Of a stretch of 64,000 nucleotides of DNA, positions 48,504-61,284 are shown one piece after another. Positions within the stretch are counted from its first letter, which is position 1. Every line of letters begins with the position of its first letter. Location of the stretch: the NCBI GenBank assembly GCA_965153455.1, contig OZ234497.1, positions 18,593,872-18,657,871 of the forward strand, in the 5' to 3' direction. Both the position numbers and the translations under genes were made by a program. Under the pieces are notes generated by a model, which did not search any database, was not told where the DNA came from, and saw only the letters and a program-made list of their open reading frames with translations. Origin of the DNA: Sphagnum compactum. Taxonomy: Eukaryota; Bryophyta; Sphagnopsida; Sphagnales.

Positions 48504-49111
48504 ATGTCTCTAGCAGCTGACAGGCGGTGTAATGCTCTGTGCCTGATGATGGGTATGATTGCCTTCTCCCTGCCATGCTCTGTTGTTCTTCGTTTGTGGA
48601 CTCGTGACATTACAGGGCCAAGTTTATTTTGTGCATTTTTTCTTTGTCTGGTCTCTTTCTATGAGTTTTGGGGGTTTTTTTGCAGAGATCTCATGAACTT
48701 GTGGGAAGGTAATGTGTCTCACCAAAGAGTGGTTAATCCAAAGAGTGATTAGGTGGAGAGAGGTGATGAAGTAATACTAAAATTAATAGCAGTATTTGGG
48801 CCCTCTTACCAGGTATTTATCTAGTTACAAGTTTGGCAACCAACTTGCACTGAATTTCTCTTGGAAATGTGAATGAGATGCATTCCTTGACATTGAGACC
48901 TTTGCTTTCAGTATGCCATCTGTAATCCATTTTGTATGTATGTTTGCAGCCAGCTGCAACAAACAAGGACAAGCCTTCAAAGCTTCTTCGAAGAAAGCAT
49001 CAAATTGGGTCCCTGTTTTATGAGATGAAGCAGAAAGAGGTGGAATTAGTGGACCAGCATGCCAAAAGCCACCTCAGTAAAGCTGAAACTCAGGCCAAGT
49101 ACAGTTGGTAA
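48504..49111 (+). CDS. Small membrane protein, two predicted helices, unidentified
   Basis: Exons 48504-48708 and 48954-49111 join in phase (GGGAAG|GTAATG donor; TTTGCAGCCAG|CTGCAAC acceptor) to give 120 residues. Hydrophobic stretches near residues 10-30 (ALCLMMGMIAFSLPCSVVL) and 38-62 (PSLFCAFFLCLVSFYEFWGFF) suggest two membrane helices. They are followed by a basic, amphipathic tail (KLLRRKHQIGSLFYEMKQKE, then KAETQAKYSW at the end). The tail composition and clean splice sites argue for a real gene, but I do not recognise the family. The frame is open upstream of the ATG, so a 5' exon cannot be excluded. It diverges from CRR7, with about 295 bp between start codons. Confidence 0.55.
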
Positions 49112-49329
49112 ACTGGTTTCATAGCTGTCGGCTGAATTCACCATCCTTATCGCAATCTGTTGTTCAATTCTCCCTTTTGTAAAGATTCTGTGTAGTCTTT
49201 GCATCTATTCTCCAATCTTGTTCTTGACTGGACAGCTATTAACTTGTGGTAGCATGAACAATTTCCTTCTCCACTCAAGGAGGAGCATTCCTGTAGATGG
49301 TGCTCTTGATGATAGTACAAATAGACATC

Positions 49330-49830
49330 CTTCTGAGTTCATTGCTGGGGACTGATAAAGTCAGTGGGGATGTTATGGTACATGGTCAATACCATACTTG
49401 TTGCTGCTGCTGAACATGTTCATGACCGTCACTGTTGTTCAAACTGCTTCTCAGTTTTGTTTTTGGTCTTTTGACTCATTTCTTTAAGGTTGGGTTTTGT
49501 CTTTCTCATGCTTTGTGATTGGTGGCTGTTTGATGTCAGATCTGAAATATTTACAACCTTATTACTTGGTCATCTCTCAATGCTTTTCAGGTTGAAATTC
49601 TCAGGTGAAGATATTATTTTTATGAAGACGTGTGAGACTGGCACTGTTGTTCATACTGCTTTCAGTTTTTTTTTTTTGGTTTCTTGGTCCTTTGTTCTCT
49701 GTTTTTTCTTTCCTTCTTTGGAATTCTCTGTGGCTGGTTGAAGAAATGTTAACCGTGCTTTGCCTTTTCTTGATCGTGAGAATGGAGATTTGTCAATTCT
49801 TAGAGATATATCTTTCATTTTAGAAGCAAC
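49330..49830 (+). repeat. Dispersed repeat family, copy C
   Basis: Homologous to copies A and B in two blocks, 49330-49470 and 49620-49820, separated by about 150 bp. Shared words include GTGTGAGACTGGCACT, TGTTGTTCATACTGCTTTC, TTTCTTGGTCCTTTGTTCTC and GATCGTGAGAATGGAGATTT. It lies just upstream of the bestrophin pseudogene. Confidence 0.75.
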
Positions 49831-50086
49831 CCATTGCCTTGACCTGTGGGTGGGGGTCTATGCTTAGTTTTTAAGCTCCTCACCTGATTTGGTGTAGGCC
49901 ATGTAATGGGAAGCAAACATAGAATGTTCCTGCAAAGCAATTTGGTAACTTCCATTGTGTTAGGGTACCTTGCATCTCCAATGAAGAAAGGTGTCTCCTC
50001 AAAGGTGATCAGAAGGTTCAAAGGTAATATTGAGAAGACAAGCTTGCAAAACCAGAGTCACTTGTCATGATTAAGACTGATTCTTG

Positions 50087-50880
50087 CTTTGGGACATCCA
50101 GTTATGTCACTTATAGCTATTGCTGCAGCAATCACAGGATGCAATGAGCCAGTGTTGGCACATTCTGTCCCCCAATGGTTTCCTCTCTTGCATGTTCCAT
50201 CCCTTCCTTTCTCACTCAGTGCACCAACGCTTGCATTATGACTTGTTTTCCATACAAATACATGTTATGGGACAGGTTTAATAAGGGCAGGAAGGCATGG
50301 GGATCAATTGTGAACAGAACCAGAGATATTTCTAGGCAAGCATTGACATGGATGCAGAGCCCAGGTGATCTTCACAAGGTACATTGCTTCTTGAGCTATG
50401 CTGCAGCATTTTCCTACTGCTGTAGATGAGAGGAGGATCTTCAGATGTAGCTGAAGGGTTTGCTTCAGAAGAAGGAATTGGAAGCTGTAATGGCATCACT
50501 ACATCAACCCAACTATGTGATCCAAATCATGTCAGTCATAGTTCAAAATTGCTCTCTCTCCGGAATGGAGGAAGTATCAATGGATTTGAACATTACACAG
50601 AACTTTCATGACAATCTGGGAATATGTGAGCAGACACCCATTCCTTTGTCCTACACAAGGTTGACATTGAGGTTCCTGGTCATCTGGCACATTGCACTGC
50701 CTTTAGCTTTCTGGGATCAATGTCGCTGGATTGTTATCCCTGCTACTTTCCTTAGTGCTGCAGCTTTGTTCTGTATTGAGGAAGTTTGAGTGCTGATTGA
50801 GGAGCCTTGTTCCCTACTGGTCCTTGCATCTATATGTGCTTCCATACAGGAAAATGTACGGAGCCTGTGAAGCTAGAGAG
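50087..50880 (+). pseudogene. Bestrophin-type chloride channel (VCCN-like) pseudogene
   Basis: Continuous similarity to plant bestrophin-like thylakoid chloride channels is broken by several disablements. Ordered segments are VMSLIAIAAAITGCNEPVLA, WFPLLHVPSLPFSLSAPTLAL, a TGA stop at 50238, then LVFHTNTCY, a frame change near 50270, GRKAWGSIVNRTRDISRQAL, and another break near 50400-50460. These are followed by LHQPNYVIQIMSV, TPIPLSYTRLTLRFLVIWHI and ATFLSAAALFCIEEV. A TGA at 50787-50789 stands where the family continues with GVLIEEP, and VLIEEP does follow it. No introns are needed to read it, which would fit a retrocopy, but no poly-A tail or flanking duplication was identified. The functional parent is not in this window. 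I describe the breaks only. Confidence 0.85.
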
Positions 50881-53800
50881 CTTACATGGTGTGCCTGATC
50901 AGAAGCAATAAATTGCTCCTTGTCTTAATTTTGTGCAGCCCCACACATGATGAATGGCATTTTCGTTCTCCAAACAGTCAATAAGGGGATGGGAAGATCC
51001 TCTGCAAGGCCATGTGAACAATATGAGCCGTTGTTCTGTGGGCATGTGTGCTGATGGATACATAGCATGAGAAAGGAAGAAGATGGATACATAAGCTTGA
51101 TTTTGCTCGATTTTGGAACTTGCTTGAAATGAATCCCTGTTTGTTAATTCTGCAGAATGCCAACCTGCCAACAAACATGAAGAGGTTGCTAGGATACCCA
51201 GAAACAGGTCCCAAACCTGGTCAGCCACAAAATTATAAGCCAAATTTGTTTGTTTTGAAGTCATTAGCATGGTTACTGTGTGTCGTGTTCATAACCAAAC
51301 CGCTGGAATATCATTTTTGTCAATGCAGAGCCTTCTGGATAATATGTTTTCCAGGCCCACTAGGACAGACAGACAGACAGAACCATGTCTATGAACACGG
51401 GGAGAATTTCAGGGTGCTTTAGGAGAAGGAATATCATAGAAGGACCCCAGTGCATCCTACCCAGCCTCTCCACAATGTAACAAGAAAATGTAGAGTGGCT
51501 ACATCTCTTTCATTATGTTTCCAATTTTCATCACAGAGTTGGTACTTTGTACTTGAAATGGAGAGTTACCCATCATGGTGTAAGTCCCACCATCAGCTTC
51601 CAAAAATTTCTTGGTGACAAGTTATTTCTCTGCTCTCTTTTGCTTCAGGTTGCTTAAATCATTAGCATGAAGTTCAGTTCTTCATTACCTATGAATATAT
51701 TCTCATAAGCTTTCAAGACAGACAGTTCAAAGGCGCTCCTTAAATCATGGGTCATGGGCTTACAATGTGGGAAATGATGGACTTTCTTGATCAATTTGAC
51801 TTGTATAAAACAATTGTATATGTCTATTTTTTTTCTTCTTTATTGCCACTACCTACGAGCTGATGCATGTGTTCTCCCTCTTTCAAATTCATTAGGATCT
51901 TCCCCTCGATCTCCATACCTTGGCAGCCTGGGTCACTTGGTCGACTTTAACACCATACACAGAGTTGCAAATCAAGATGTCCCTACTATGTGCAAACTTA
52001 TAAAGCCTTTGCACACATTCAATTAATGGTAGAATGCAAGTTAGACCAAGAAAGAAAGGTCTCAATGTCACACAAATGCTCCAAGTTAGCATTTGTAGTG
52101 GCATTTGTTGTTTGGTCCTCACACATCCCCATGACTAAAGTCTTCTGTTTTAAAACCATTTGTTTGTTGAGTGACAACATAAAAATCCATTGGGTTTTGA
52201 CCATAAATTTTTTTGAGCTTTGTGTTGAAGAAGCTTTCCGAATTTGCATATTTTCAAGTGGCACTTAGGGGTTTTCAAAATAGTAGGTACAAATAGATTA
52301 AAGCTTCAATCTTAGAAACAAAGGACAACTTGGACAATGTTTGTAGGGCAAGCTTCATTCTATTAACTACACAATAAATCCCCAACATGAATGTGGCATG
52401 CTTCTCCTTCAATTGTAGTCACCCTTGTTTTGGCCCTTTGGAAAATTGTGACATCATTTTCACCAAAATAGATTATCTTATAGGCTAGATTTGACTCTAA
52501 TAACCCACCATATTGTAACAACGCATCGATCACCACCTTAGTCAAATTATCAAAACTAAATCTTTTAATAACTCGCTCTAAAATGAACAAAGATAAGAAC
52601 TCATTTCAAAGCCTCAACTTAAATATGAACACTAATCCATGACAAGTTGTAAAAAATTGTGGGGACTTGGTTGCATGTGACAACAATGGACTTGGGCTTT
52701 TGAACTACAAGTTGAGTAAAAATTAAAACCAAATTGCATAAATTAATCATGCTTCACCTACTCGAATGACACCAAAGCTTGTGTGGGTCAAGTTCACAAC
52801 TTTCAAAAAGTCAAAAAAATTATCTTTCATGTTTCAAGTTGCAATTGGTCATCAAATTAGTGCTAAAACCCTTTTCAACTTGTAACTCCAAAAAAAATAT
52901 TGCATGGGCACAACTTTGAGCACTCAAAAAAAAATACAAATGCCCTTGACTTGAGTTGTAGTTCTGTAAAGAACTTTGGTATAATTATGTTAAGTTTTGT
53001 TCTCTTAAGAGAAATTTTAATTATGAAATTTGGTTGTTTAGGATGATGAACCTTCTTTTGAAGGAATATTTTTGTATTTATGTTGATAATCATGAAAAAT
53101 CATTATTGACAAAGAGCAAATTGAAAATTATATAAAATATTTTAATCATGTTGGGTCTATCAATGAAATACTTGATAATTTTGTGTTTCATGAATGTTAT
53201 AAATTGTCCATATGAATATTGCCAGTTTCTCAATAACACATGTAAAAGAAATAGGAAGTTCCTTTTGCTTTCTAATGTTTAGATCGTGTGAATAAAAAAG
53301 GATGATAGCAACAACATTGACAATTTTTTTTGAAGTAGGTGAAAGAAGTTCTCAATCAATTGTATAAATCATGGAGTTTTCAATGCCAAAGGTAATATTT
53401 ATAATTTTCCTAACTTTTCTATTGAAGAATTAAATTTGTGCAAAATGAAGGAAACTCTAGTAAGAAGGTTAATGTTCTAGAACTTGTGGTTTTAAAAAGA
53501 TGAATAATCCATATGACATATGGACAAGTGGTTTTTGGTATGTGTATACAAATGTGCAAGAAATTGGATTGAATGCTGGAGAGAGCAAAAGATGTTAGCA
53601 AGTACAATTAGGATCAACTTTTAGGATTGCAAAGCTAAACCCCTAAGATAAAACTTGAGATTGGTTTAAATAGTTGAATTGAATACCAATAGACTGTAAT
53701 GCAATGAAGACATATGGTTTCACAATATGAAATAATTTATGATGAGGACCTCAAAATGAAAAAAATGAGTGACATAAGACAAGAGCCAAAGTAATTTGTC

Positions 53801-53952
53801 TAAGTTGATTATGACAAATTAGAAAAACTCTTCCAAATGAATCATAGTTTAGATGTAAAGCACATGATTAATCCATGGCTTAATTAAGGCCATAAATTTG
53901 TATGTTGTGTGTAATGAAGAATCGTATTAACATGGAGGAAATCTTAGCAAGT
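50881..53952. other. Intergenic, no gene seen
   Basis: AT-rich. A (GACA)n run lies at 51364-51381. Open frames are short and lack recognisable domains. Confidence 0.45.
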
Positions 53953-54656
53953 CATTCGTTGAAAGTGAAAGAGTCCTTTGAAAGATTGGGGAAAATGCCA
54001 TTTAAGCCATTGAATGCAACCTTGACAAACTTTTTCAGTAAAGAAGTAAAGATGATAGTATGGGTCACAACCTACATCTTCAAGCAATTCTAAAGAGTCA
54101 AATATTTATAAATCAATAGGTAGTGACCTACTAGCAATGCATTATTGTGCAAAAAATAAAATGAAGCAAGCTTATACAATTAGTTTCCCTTTGTCGAGCA
54201 AGAAATTACTCTTCGGTTGGCCCTCTCGCCATATGGCCCCGTCTTATGCAAGGTCAATTCATAGAATGAAATACATGTTGAGGTTATTACAAGCACGATA
54301 TTACCATTCGTTGAAGGTGAAAGAGTCCTTTGAAAGATTGGGGGAAATGTCATTTAAGCCATTGAATGCAACCTTGACAAACTTTTTCAATAAAGAAGTC
54401 GAGATGATCGTATGGGCCACAACCTACATCTTCAAGCAATTCTAAAGAGTCAAATATTTACAAATCAAAAGTATTAGGTAGTGACCTACTCGCAATTCCT
54501 TATTGTGCAAAAAATAAAATGAAGCGAGCTTATACAATTGGTTTCCCTTTGTAGAGCAAGAAATTACTCTTCAAAAGGTGGGCCCTCTTGCCATATGGCC
54601 CCGTCTTATGCAAGGTCGATTCATAGAATGAAATACATGCTGAGGTTATTTGCAAG
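53953..54656 (+). repeat. 352-bp tandem duplication
   Basis: Unit 1 (53953-54304) and unit 2 (54305-54656) are about 93 percent identical. Each starts CATTCGTTGAAAGTGAAAGA (variant GGTGAAAGA) and contains GGCCCCGTCTTATGCAAGGT and TCATAGAATGAAATACATG. Both hold a short frame reading SFERLG.MPFKPLNATLTNFF, with no known family. Confidence 0.9.
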
Positions 54657-54686
54657 AACAATATTACCTTTGGCCAAGGCCTAAAT

Positions 54687-54880
54687 CGTGCCAAGAGTGG
54701 AAATCCACAATAGACTCAAAACTGCAGACTTGAAGTGCAAATGTTCAGTAATAAATGGGCACTTGGAAGAAAGATATTAGAGACGTGCCAAGAGTGGAAA
54801 TCCACAATAGACTCAAAACTGCAGACTTGAAGTGCAAATGTTCAGTAATAAAGGGGCACTTAGAAGAAAGATATTAGAGT
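54687..54880 (+). repeat. 97-bp tandem duplication
   Basis: Two units starting at 54687 and 54784, each CGTGCCAAGAGTGGAAATCC... to GAAAGATATTAGAG. They differ at only two or three positions, so the duplication is recent. It directly follows the 352-bp duplication. Confidence 0.9.
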
Positions 54881-57681
54881 TATCCATAAAGTAACCCTAT
54901 CTTCACCCTCTCTTTGGGCCTCCTTTCACCCCCCTATCCCCTCTTTCAGTGGTATCCGCAAAGGAAAAACATTTTAATAAATCTCAGTATGAAATGGAGA
55001 AACTCACAAGAATTATATGAAGTCCAGGAATATAATGAAGTTGGCATCATTTTGGTTATTTTCCCAAGTCAAGCTCTATCAACCAAAAAGAATCACAATA
55101 ACAACCATGGCATCCAAGAGATCATAACTCAAGAATTCCAGCTTAACAATAATCTCAACAGTTTCCAATTCAATGAAATCAATACATTACAATAATAGAG
55201 AGCATGCACTTGGGTAAAAAATTTGGATAAAAATTATCCTTCAAAAAACACACCAGAGCAATTTGAGACAGAAGAAGAAGAAGACGAAGAATATTATTCC
55301 AGAATTCCATTTTCAAGCTCGACAGTCAGTGAGTCAGTCGACACGTAGTGCAACACGACGAGGCGACGCGTGCAAGTGCTTGTGGAAAGTTAATATTTGT
55401 GATGTCGGTGTTGGGAAACGGGACGAGCAGCAGATAGACAAGTATCATGACCCGAAAAAGAATACAAACCCACACGTAGCTGAAGCGTTGGAGGATCACA
55501 TACAAAGAGATTGGATAATCTGATGTTTGTGCAGCAGCAGCAACAGCAGCAGCAGCAGCTCCTCAGTGTGCTTTTTTGTTTGCTGGCAAAACTTCGCTAT
55601 TTTGGAACAAAGAAATGGAGAAAATTTTGGGGTTTTTCTGGTGTTAAATATTCAGCTAATTTTTGCTAATCTTTTGGTTAAATTTCGCCAAACTGTTGAT
55701 ATTATGTTTTTTTTTAAATTAAAAAAAAAAAAACACTGGTGCAGCTAGCTAGAAGTAAGTAAGTAAGTACCATAGAAAGAAAGAGAAGTTCGTGTCATGG
55801 AGTGAAAGGGGGAGAGATGAAGAGTGTTTGTTTTGTGCATGGACCATGTGAGTGTTCTTTAGGCTTAGTCATGACAATTACAATACTAAATTATTTAAAG
55901 AAACTCACTTTGTGTGTTTTTTTTTTTTTTTTTTTTTTGGGGCATTCCCTGTAAAGGGGAAAAAAAGTGGAAGAAAAAAGTAATAACAATATTAAAACTT
56001 GAAGAAAAAGTAATAACAATATTAAAAGTTGAAGAAAAAGTAATAACAAAATTGAAGTTGAAATAACAAAAAAACACAGGGAAAACACTCCAAGAGAAAT
56101 TGTGGGGGGGGGGGGGGGAGCAAATTAATTATATTTCATTACTGTTTTATTCTAATTTTCTCATTGTGAAATAGGGTTTTATTCTAATTTTTTCTCATTC
56201 TGTGAAATCATAGTGGGATCATTGTATTTCCCTCATTCTCAAACAAACCCATTTCATGAATGTTTTGCAAAAGGGGAAAATTCATTCAAGTTTTTCTTGG
56301 ATTCAATGGTCCCACAAGGAATCCTCAAGAAAATTGTTATGTGAATTTGTGAAGAGTGCTAGTGTGTGACACATGAGAAGAACAACAACAACAACAACAA
56401 GAGGAAGAACAAGAAACAAGAACTTCTTTGTTGCTGGGCAACTTGGTTGTGGTGGGTCACACACTTTCAAGGTGATTGTGGTGAAAAAACAAAAAAGCAA
56501 AGAAATTTCTGCTAAAGATCAATATGCATGGTAGCCTGCTTGCTAGCTTGCTGCCTGCTCAAGACGTAAGCAAAGCAGAAACTTCTGTCCAAGAACCTCG
56601 ATAATAGCTGCTCCAGAAGCTCTGCAACAGAGTCCTGTGATGCATGAGAAAGCATGTTGTTAAAGGACCTCCATGGTAGCTTGCTTCAAGAGTAGAAAGC
56701 TGTAGATGGCAAGTGGCATGTGCCATAGATTGGCTCGTGGCTGTCGAACTCTGTGCATCCTTTGCCACGCCTCTGTCGAGATCTGTTTCCTGTTGCAACC
56801 TAGAGCTGTCAAGAGAAGGTCCAGCTGCTTTCTGTTGCTGCCTTAAACCCCACTGCAGGTGCACAGCTCAGGACAGTAGAGACCTATAACCTGCTGTCCA
56901 TCTCCAAGTCTTTGCTAGTGAATTCAAGTCTACTCATGGTTATTGATTCATGTCTGGATTGTGAAACTTCAATTCTGTGAAAGAGTTTTGTAATCAAAGG
57001 CCCCCGCGTGAGGTGAAGTCGGCGAGGAAGTGGGATTTTTTTTGGGGGTAATAAGAACTTCCTGTGCAGCAAGTCGTGGTGATGTAAGCAGCAGCAGCAG
57101 CAGCAGCAATCTGGTCTGGTGGGATTTGAAACGCCGCAGCTGCAAGTCGTTTCCCTCACTTGGGTGTGCGTGCAAATCCCGAATAGATATGCAGGCAGGC
57201 ATGTCTGTCTTCGCCAATTCTCCCTTGTGTATAATTGGGCAAGTTTTTTCTTGTTGGTTTTCTCATCAGATTGTCGGATCAACTCCGAACATCTGAGAAT
57301 CTGATTTTTGTTTCACATCATCAGATTCTTTCATGAACATCAATTGAAGCTTTTTCCCGAATGCGAGAGCCTGAAAGCGCAGCACGAATTGTCGTGATTT
57401 GTAGGGATGTGCCTCAGATTTGTTGCAGTGTTGACACTTGATTTCTCCGATTTGCTTGCTTAATTGCTTGCTCATCATGTGAATTGAAACTTGTTGCAAC
57501 GTCGTCGATCCTTTGTTCTTACTGTCTGAGAGCTGTGAGCTTGGAAGATCTGAACCTAGTCTTGCAAAATGATCACAAACCCTAGAGACACTTCACCTCT
57601 CGTGTTCAAGAAACTTCAAGTATATCAGTGTGGAAGCTGAAAAGATGCACTAGTATCGTAGCTCGATCCTGATTTGTGTAG
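54881..57681. other. Intergenic and possible 5' part of the cardiolipin synthase gene
   Basis: Simple repeats dominate: (CAG)n at 55529-55560, a poly-T run at 55918-55938, a three-unit AAAAGTAATAACAATATTAA repeat at about 55975-56050, poly-G at 56103-56118 and (AGC)n at 57088-57110. The first exon of the cardiolipin synthase gene, with its targeting peptide, should lie here. A candidate start at 57569 (MITNPRDTSPLVF) would need an intron of only about 60 bp, so I did not fix it. Confidence 0.4.
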
Positions 57682-60600
57682 CAGCAGTCGGCAACTGCAG
57701 ATCAGGACGTGTATGAGGCAGGACCAGCTGCGAGATTCAAGCATGGTGCAGCAGCTGGCGACTCGGGTTGTAGCCAAGGGAAAATTTATGGTGGATCTAA
57801 AGCTGGGATCCATGAGAGAATAGAAACTCAGGATCTGAAGCCGGGATCGTCATCATCATGGAGCAGAGCGGAAGTGTTGAACTGGCCAAATGCTATCTCT
57901 CTTGCACGCCTTCTCTCAGGCCCTTTGCTTGTGGGGTCAGCAATCAATCACTCCCTCTTCTTGCAGGTTCTCTAGAGTGTCAACATAGCTCAAGACTTTT
58001 GTACTCAACAGAAAGCAAAATCCAACAATACCTCTGCTAGTCTATCCTGATTTGGTTCAGCAGCTGCAAGCTTTGACATTCTGAAGGCTCAAAAGATGAC
58101 AATGGGAATCTCTCTATCTGCATGTGCAGGATGATATTACAGGGATTCCTCAGATCTGCTCTGGTTGGATTAGCTCTTGCTGGAGCAAGTGACTGGGTGA
58201 GCAAAAACATTTGCCCCTGAATCATAAAATTATACATGCATTTCTGTGCCCTGAATTTTGCACTTAACACATAAATTTCTGGTTTGAAACAGATCATTGT
58301 GATTGTTGTGAGTTTTAAGTGCAGAGGAAAATTAAACAATCCTGTTGTACAATCATTAGGAATGGATTCCTCTGCTTTTGTTGCAAGCAATAATTTACTC
58401 TTGTTGCTTTTGTTGTTGAGCCTGTTGTTGTTCTCCTCTCTGTGTCTTCTTCAGAACTTGGGTTGTTGGTCAGAGCTTTTCTGCCTGATTATTGTTTGTA
58501 GCTGGGTAGTTGCAAGCTAGGGCGGAATTTACATATGGACTTTCTTTACTAGTTCATGATCCACCACATAATCCCCACTTAATCAATACATACTAATAGA
58601 CTGCCAATTTTAACACTACCAAATGAGTTTTTATGGAGTGTTAATATATCTGCCAAAATTGAGCCACCTCAGTTTGCATTTAGCTGGCTGAGAGGCTTTT
58701 AGATTTGGCATTTGAAAACTGAGTCATTGTCGGTGTGCACAAGCTCCAGGAGCTAGCCTGAGGTTTAGATTGGTTTGGAGTTTGGAAAACCCATTTATAG
58801 GATGAGTGCATAAGCTGAAGGAGCTGCAGCTTGGAGGTTAAGATTTGGAGTTTGGAAAATTTACTCATCGTCTAATTCAGATGTGTTGTTTTTGGCTATG
58901 GGAGCTTTTTTCAGCTTGATGGATTTGTAGCGAGGAAGTTAGGCATCAGCTCTGTACTTGGGTCATATCTTGATCCACTTGCTGACAAGGTGTGTTGTCT
59001 TTCTTTCTTTTTCTGATCACCCTTCTTTCCATCTCCAATATTCCTTAAGACTCTTCAATCTTGATGGTAAATATCCAAGATTGAAATCATCAACAGGTGG
59101 ACTACGTTGTTTTTTGTCATGATAAAGGAAAAATCCTAAAGGCACCTCTTAGGAAGAGCTTTGCAGAAAATAAAAGTCACATGTCAATGTTTTGTATCAT
59201 ATCAGCTGTGTAAAATCACTGCTGTGTGCACTTCTGTCTCATAGTGGATGTTCCTGGATTTGAGTTTCAAGCTCAGAAAATTCTTCAACATGGGTTTAGG
59301 TTTTTCCAAGGGTATGTCTGGTATTGGCTTTTAAACATGTACTGGCCTATTCCTGGTATGGGTTTTTTTCCCTCATACCAGGCTGGTACTGGTATTGATA
59401 CTAGGCATAGACCTATATACCAGACCAACCCTGCTTTTGACATACATGTTCTTACTGCTGTGCAATCTGTTATTAACGTAGCAAAGACAATGTGTAACCT
59501 TGCGTACTAGATAGAGTAACTATATCTGGTGATCAACAAATAGGAAATTATGTCTAGCGCCTCTGAATTGAATGTGAGTGAGTGGGGGTTGTTGATACCT
59601 TTTGTGGTTGTGTGTCCTCAGGTTTTGGTGGGGAGCATTGCTTTGTCAATGGCTTATGCTGGCCTCTTGAACCGTAAGTACACCATTCACGAAAAACCTC
59701 AAGCACAAGACCACCCAATCTGGGGTCATTTATGATATTCTGTTTTCCAACAGATTTATGAAACTTCCTTCCTATAGTGCGTGCATTTGGCACCCAAATA
59801 TTGAAATTCAATTGCTAAAGTAACATAAAGAGAGAAACAAAAGTTTGAGACAAGACTTGGTTGAGCTATTCATTATAGAGAGAGGAACAACCATTTTTTT
59901 CTAACCACTATTGGCATTTGTTAGCTGCATACATGTTTATTACTGAACAATAATTGATTTTTCTTTTGGCAGCTGCACTTGTTGCACTTGTGGTAGCCCG
60001 GGATGCTGTCCTTCTTGCTGGCTCCATTTTTTATCTCATCTACACTCTTGGTTGGCAGGTCTGGAAAAATAAATTTGACCACTTCAAATATCAGCCTGAA
60101 AATGCCATGTTTCCTCTGTTTTTCTTAAAACAATTTCAGGTTCATTTCACTAATATAAATTTGTCCATTCTAAAAACTCAACCTAAGTATGGAAGTGACC
60201 TATTCAAAATGGAATGAATGTATAATCTCTTCAAGTTCTTGTAAGACATTCTACAATCTTAGGTGTTTTTGAAAGACCCTAAACCTGAAGATACCAATCT
60301 TAAGTTTTTAGATACATATGCATGGTGGATTGTGCAGTGGTCAGGCTGGGTTGGGTTTCTCAAAATCGATGCTGGCGAGGCTGAGAAAATTGAACCTTTA
60401 TACATTAGCAAGGTTTGTCTTTATGTGCTATCATCCACAAGTTTGCAATTGTCCTGGATTATATGATTTCAATTAGATTCATTTGAGGTTACGAAAATTG
60501 TAGTACTTGATTGGGATTTATTCAGATCAATTTGCAGCATTGTTGCTGTCTTACAAGGCCAATCTAAAAGTGCACTACTTGGGTGGGTGGTGATTTAGGT

Positions 60601-61284
60601 TAACACGGCTCTGCAATTAGCCCTTGTTGGTGTTGCAGTAATGCAACCTGCTTTGAATGTTGTGGACACATATTTGGTTGTTCCTATATTGAGGTAAAGC
60701 TATCAACATCATCTAATTTTGGTTTATTGGGAATGAATTTTTGTTCCCGAATTTTTCATACAACAATATGTTAGCAATTTTTGGGTGAGCTTCTAGCTTG
60801 GGACAAGTGGCCTACAGTTTTCACATGATTTCTGCAGTTGGAAAATAGCATTTTCATTATTAATTGTAAAAATTTGTGTTGAAGGACAAAGCTTCACAGG
60901 TGAAGACCTTCATTTCTCATCCTTTCTTATTTTCACTCCAAAAAATGTCCATTAAAAAAATATATATTTCCATGATTTTTCATGTTAATCTTTAGGTCTA
61001 GAGAACCAATCTTTTGTTCCTCCATGTGTATTGCACATCAAGACTCTAGTTTGTAACCCACTTAAAAGGTCGAATAAAGAAATTGAAAGCAGGAACAAAT
61101 TGTATACCTAAGAGTAGTATATGTCCAATTCATGATGTCTGTGGAAGTGGCCAACCCATCACATCTCAGTGACCAACTTACAGAGTGTTGTATATGCAGC
61201 TGGTCGGTGGCCGCAACAACTTCCTTGTCATGGCTTGGGTATGTATGGATCTACTTGAGAAGACTGGGTGTTACAAAACATTAG
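57682..61284 (+). CDS. CLS: Cardiolipin synthase (CDP-alcohol phosphatidyltransferase), eukaryotic type
   Basis: Eight exons join without phase conflict: 57682-57966, 58143-58196, 58915-58989, 59622-59673, 59973-60058, 60263-60412, 60599-60693 and 61200-61284 (stop TAG). The second and third exons build the CDP-alcohol phosphotransferase signature D-x2-DG-x2-AR-x8-G-x3-D-x3-D, read as [10 protein letters not shown]...GSYLDPLAD. Other family marks are [55 protein letters not shown] and C-terminal [16 protein letters not shown]. The enzyme condenses CDP-diacylglycerol with phosphatidylglycerol to form cardiolipin in the inner mitochondrial membrane. Several hydrophobic segments agree with a membrane protein. 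The linker and [10 protein letters not shown] motif favour cardiolipin synthase over PGP synthase. The 5' exon with the targeting peptide is unresolved. The start given is the acceptor TTTGTGTAG|CAGCAG. Confidence 0.88.

Noticed and set aside
57569-57621. Start codon and exon 1 of cardiolipin synthase (MITNPRDTSPLVFKKLQ)
   Set aside because: It joins in frame with the next exon but needs an intron of about 60 bp and has no clear mitochondrial targeting features.
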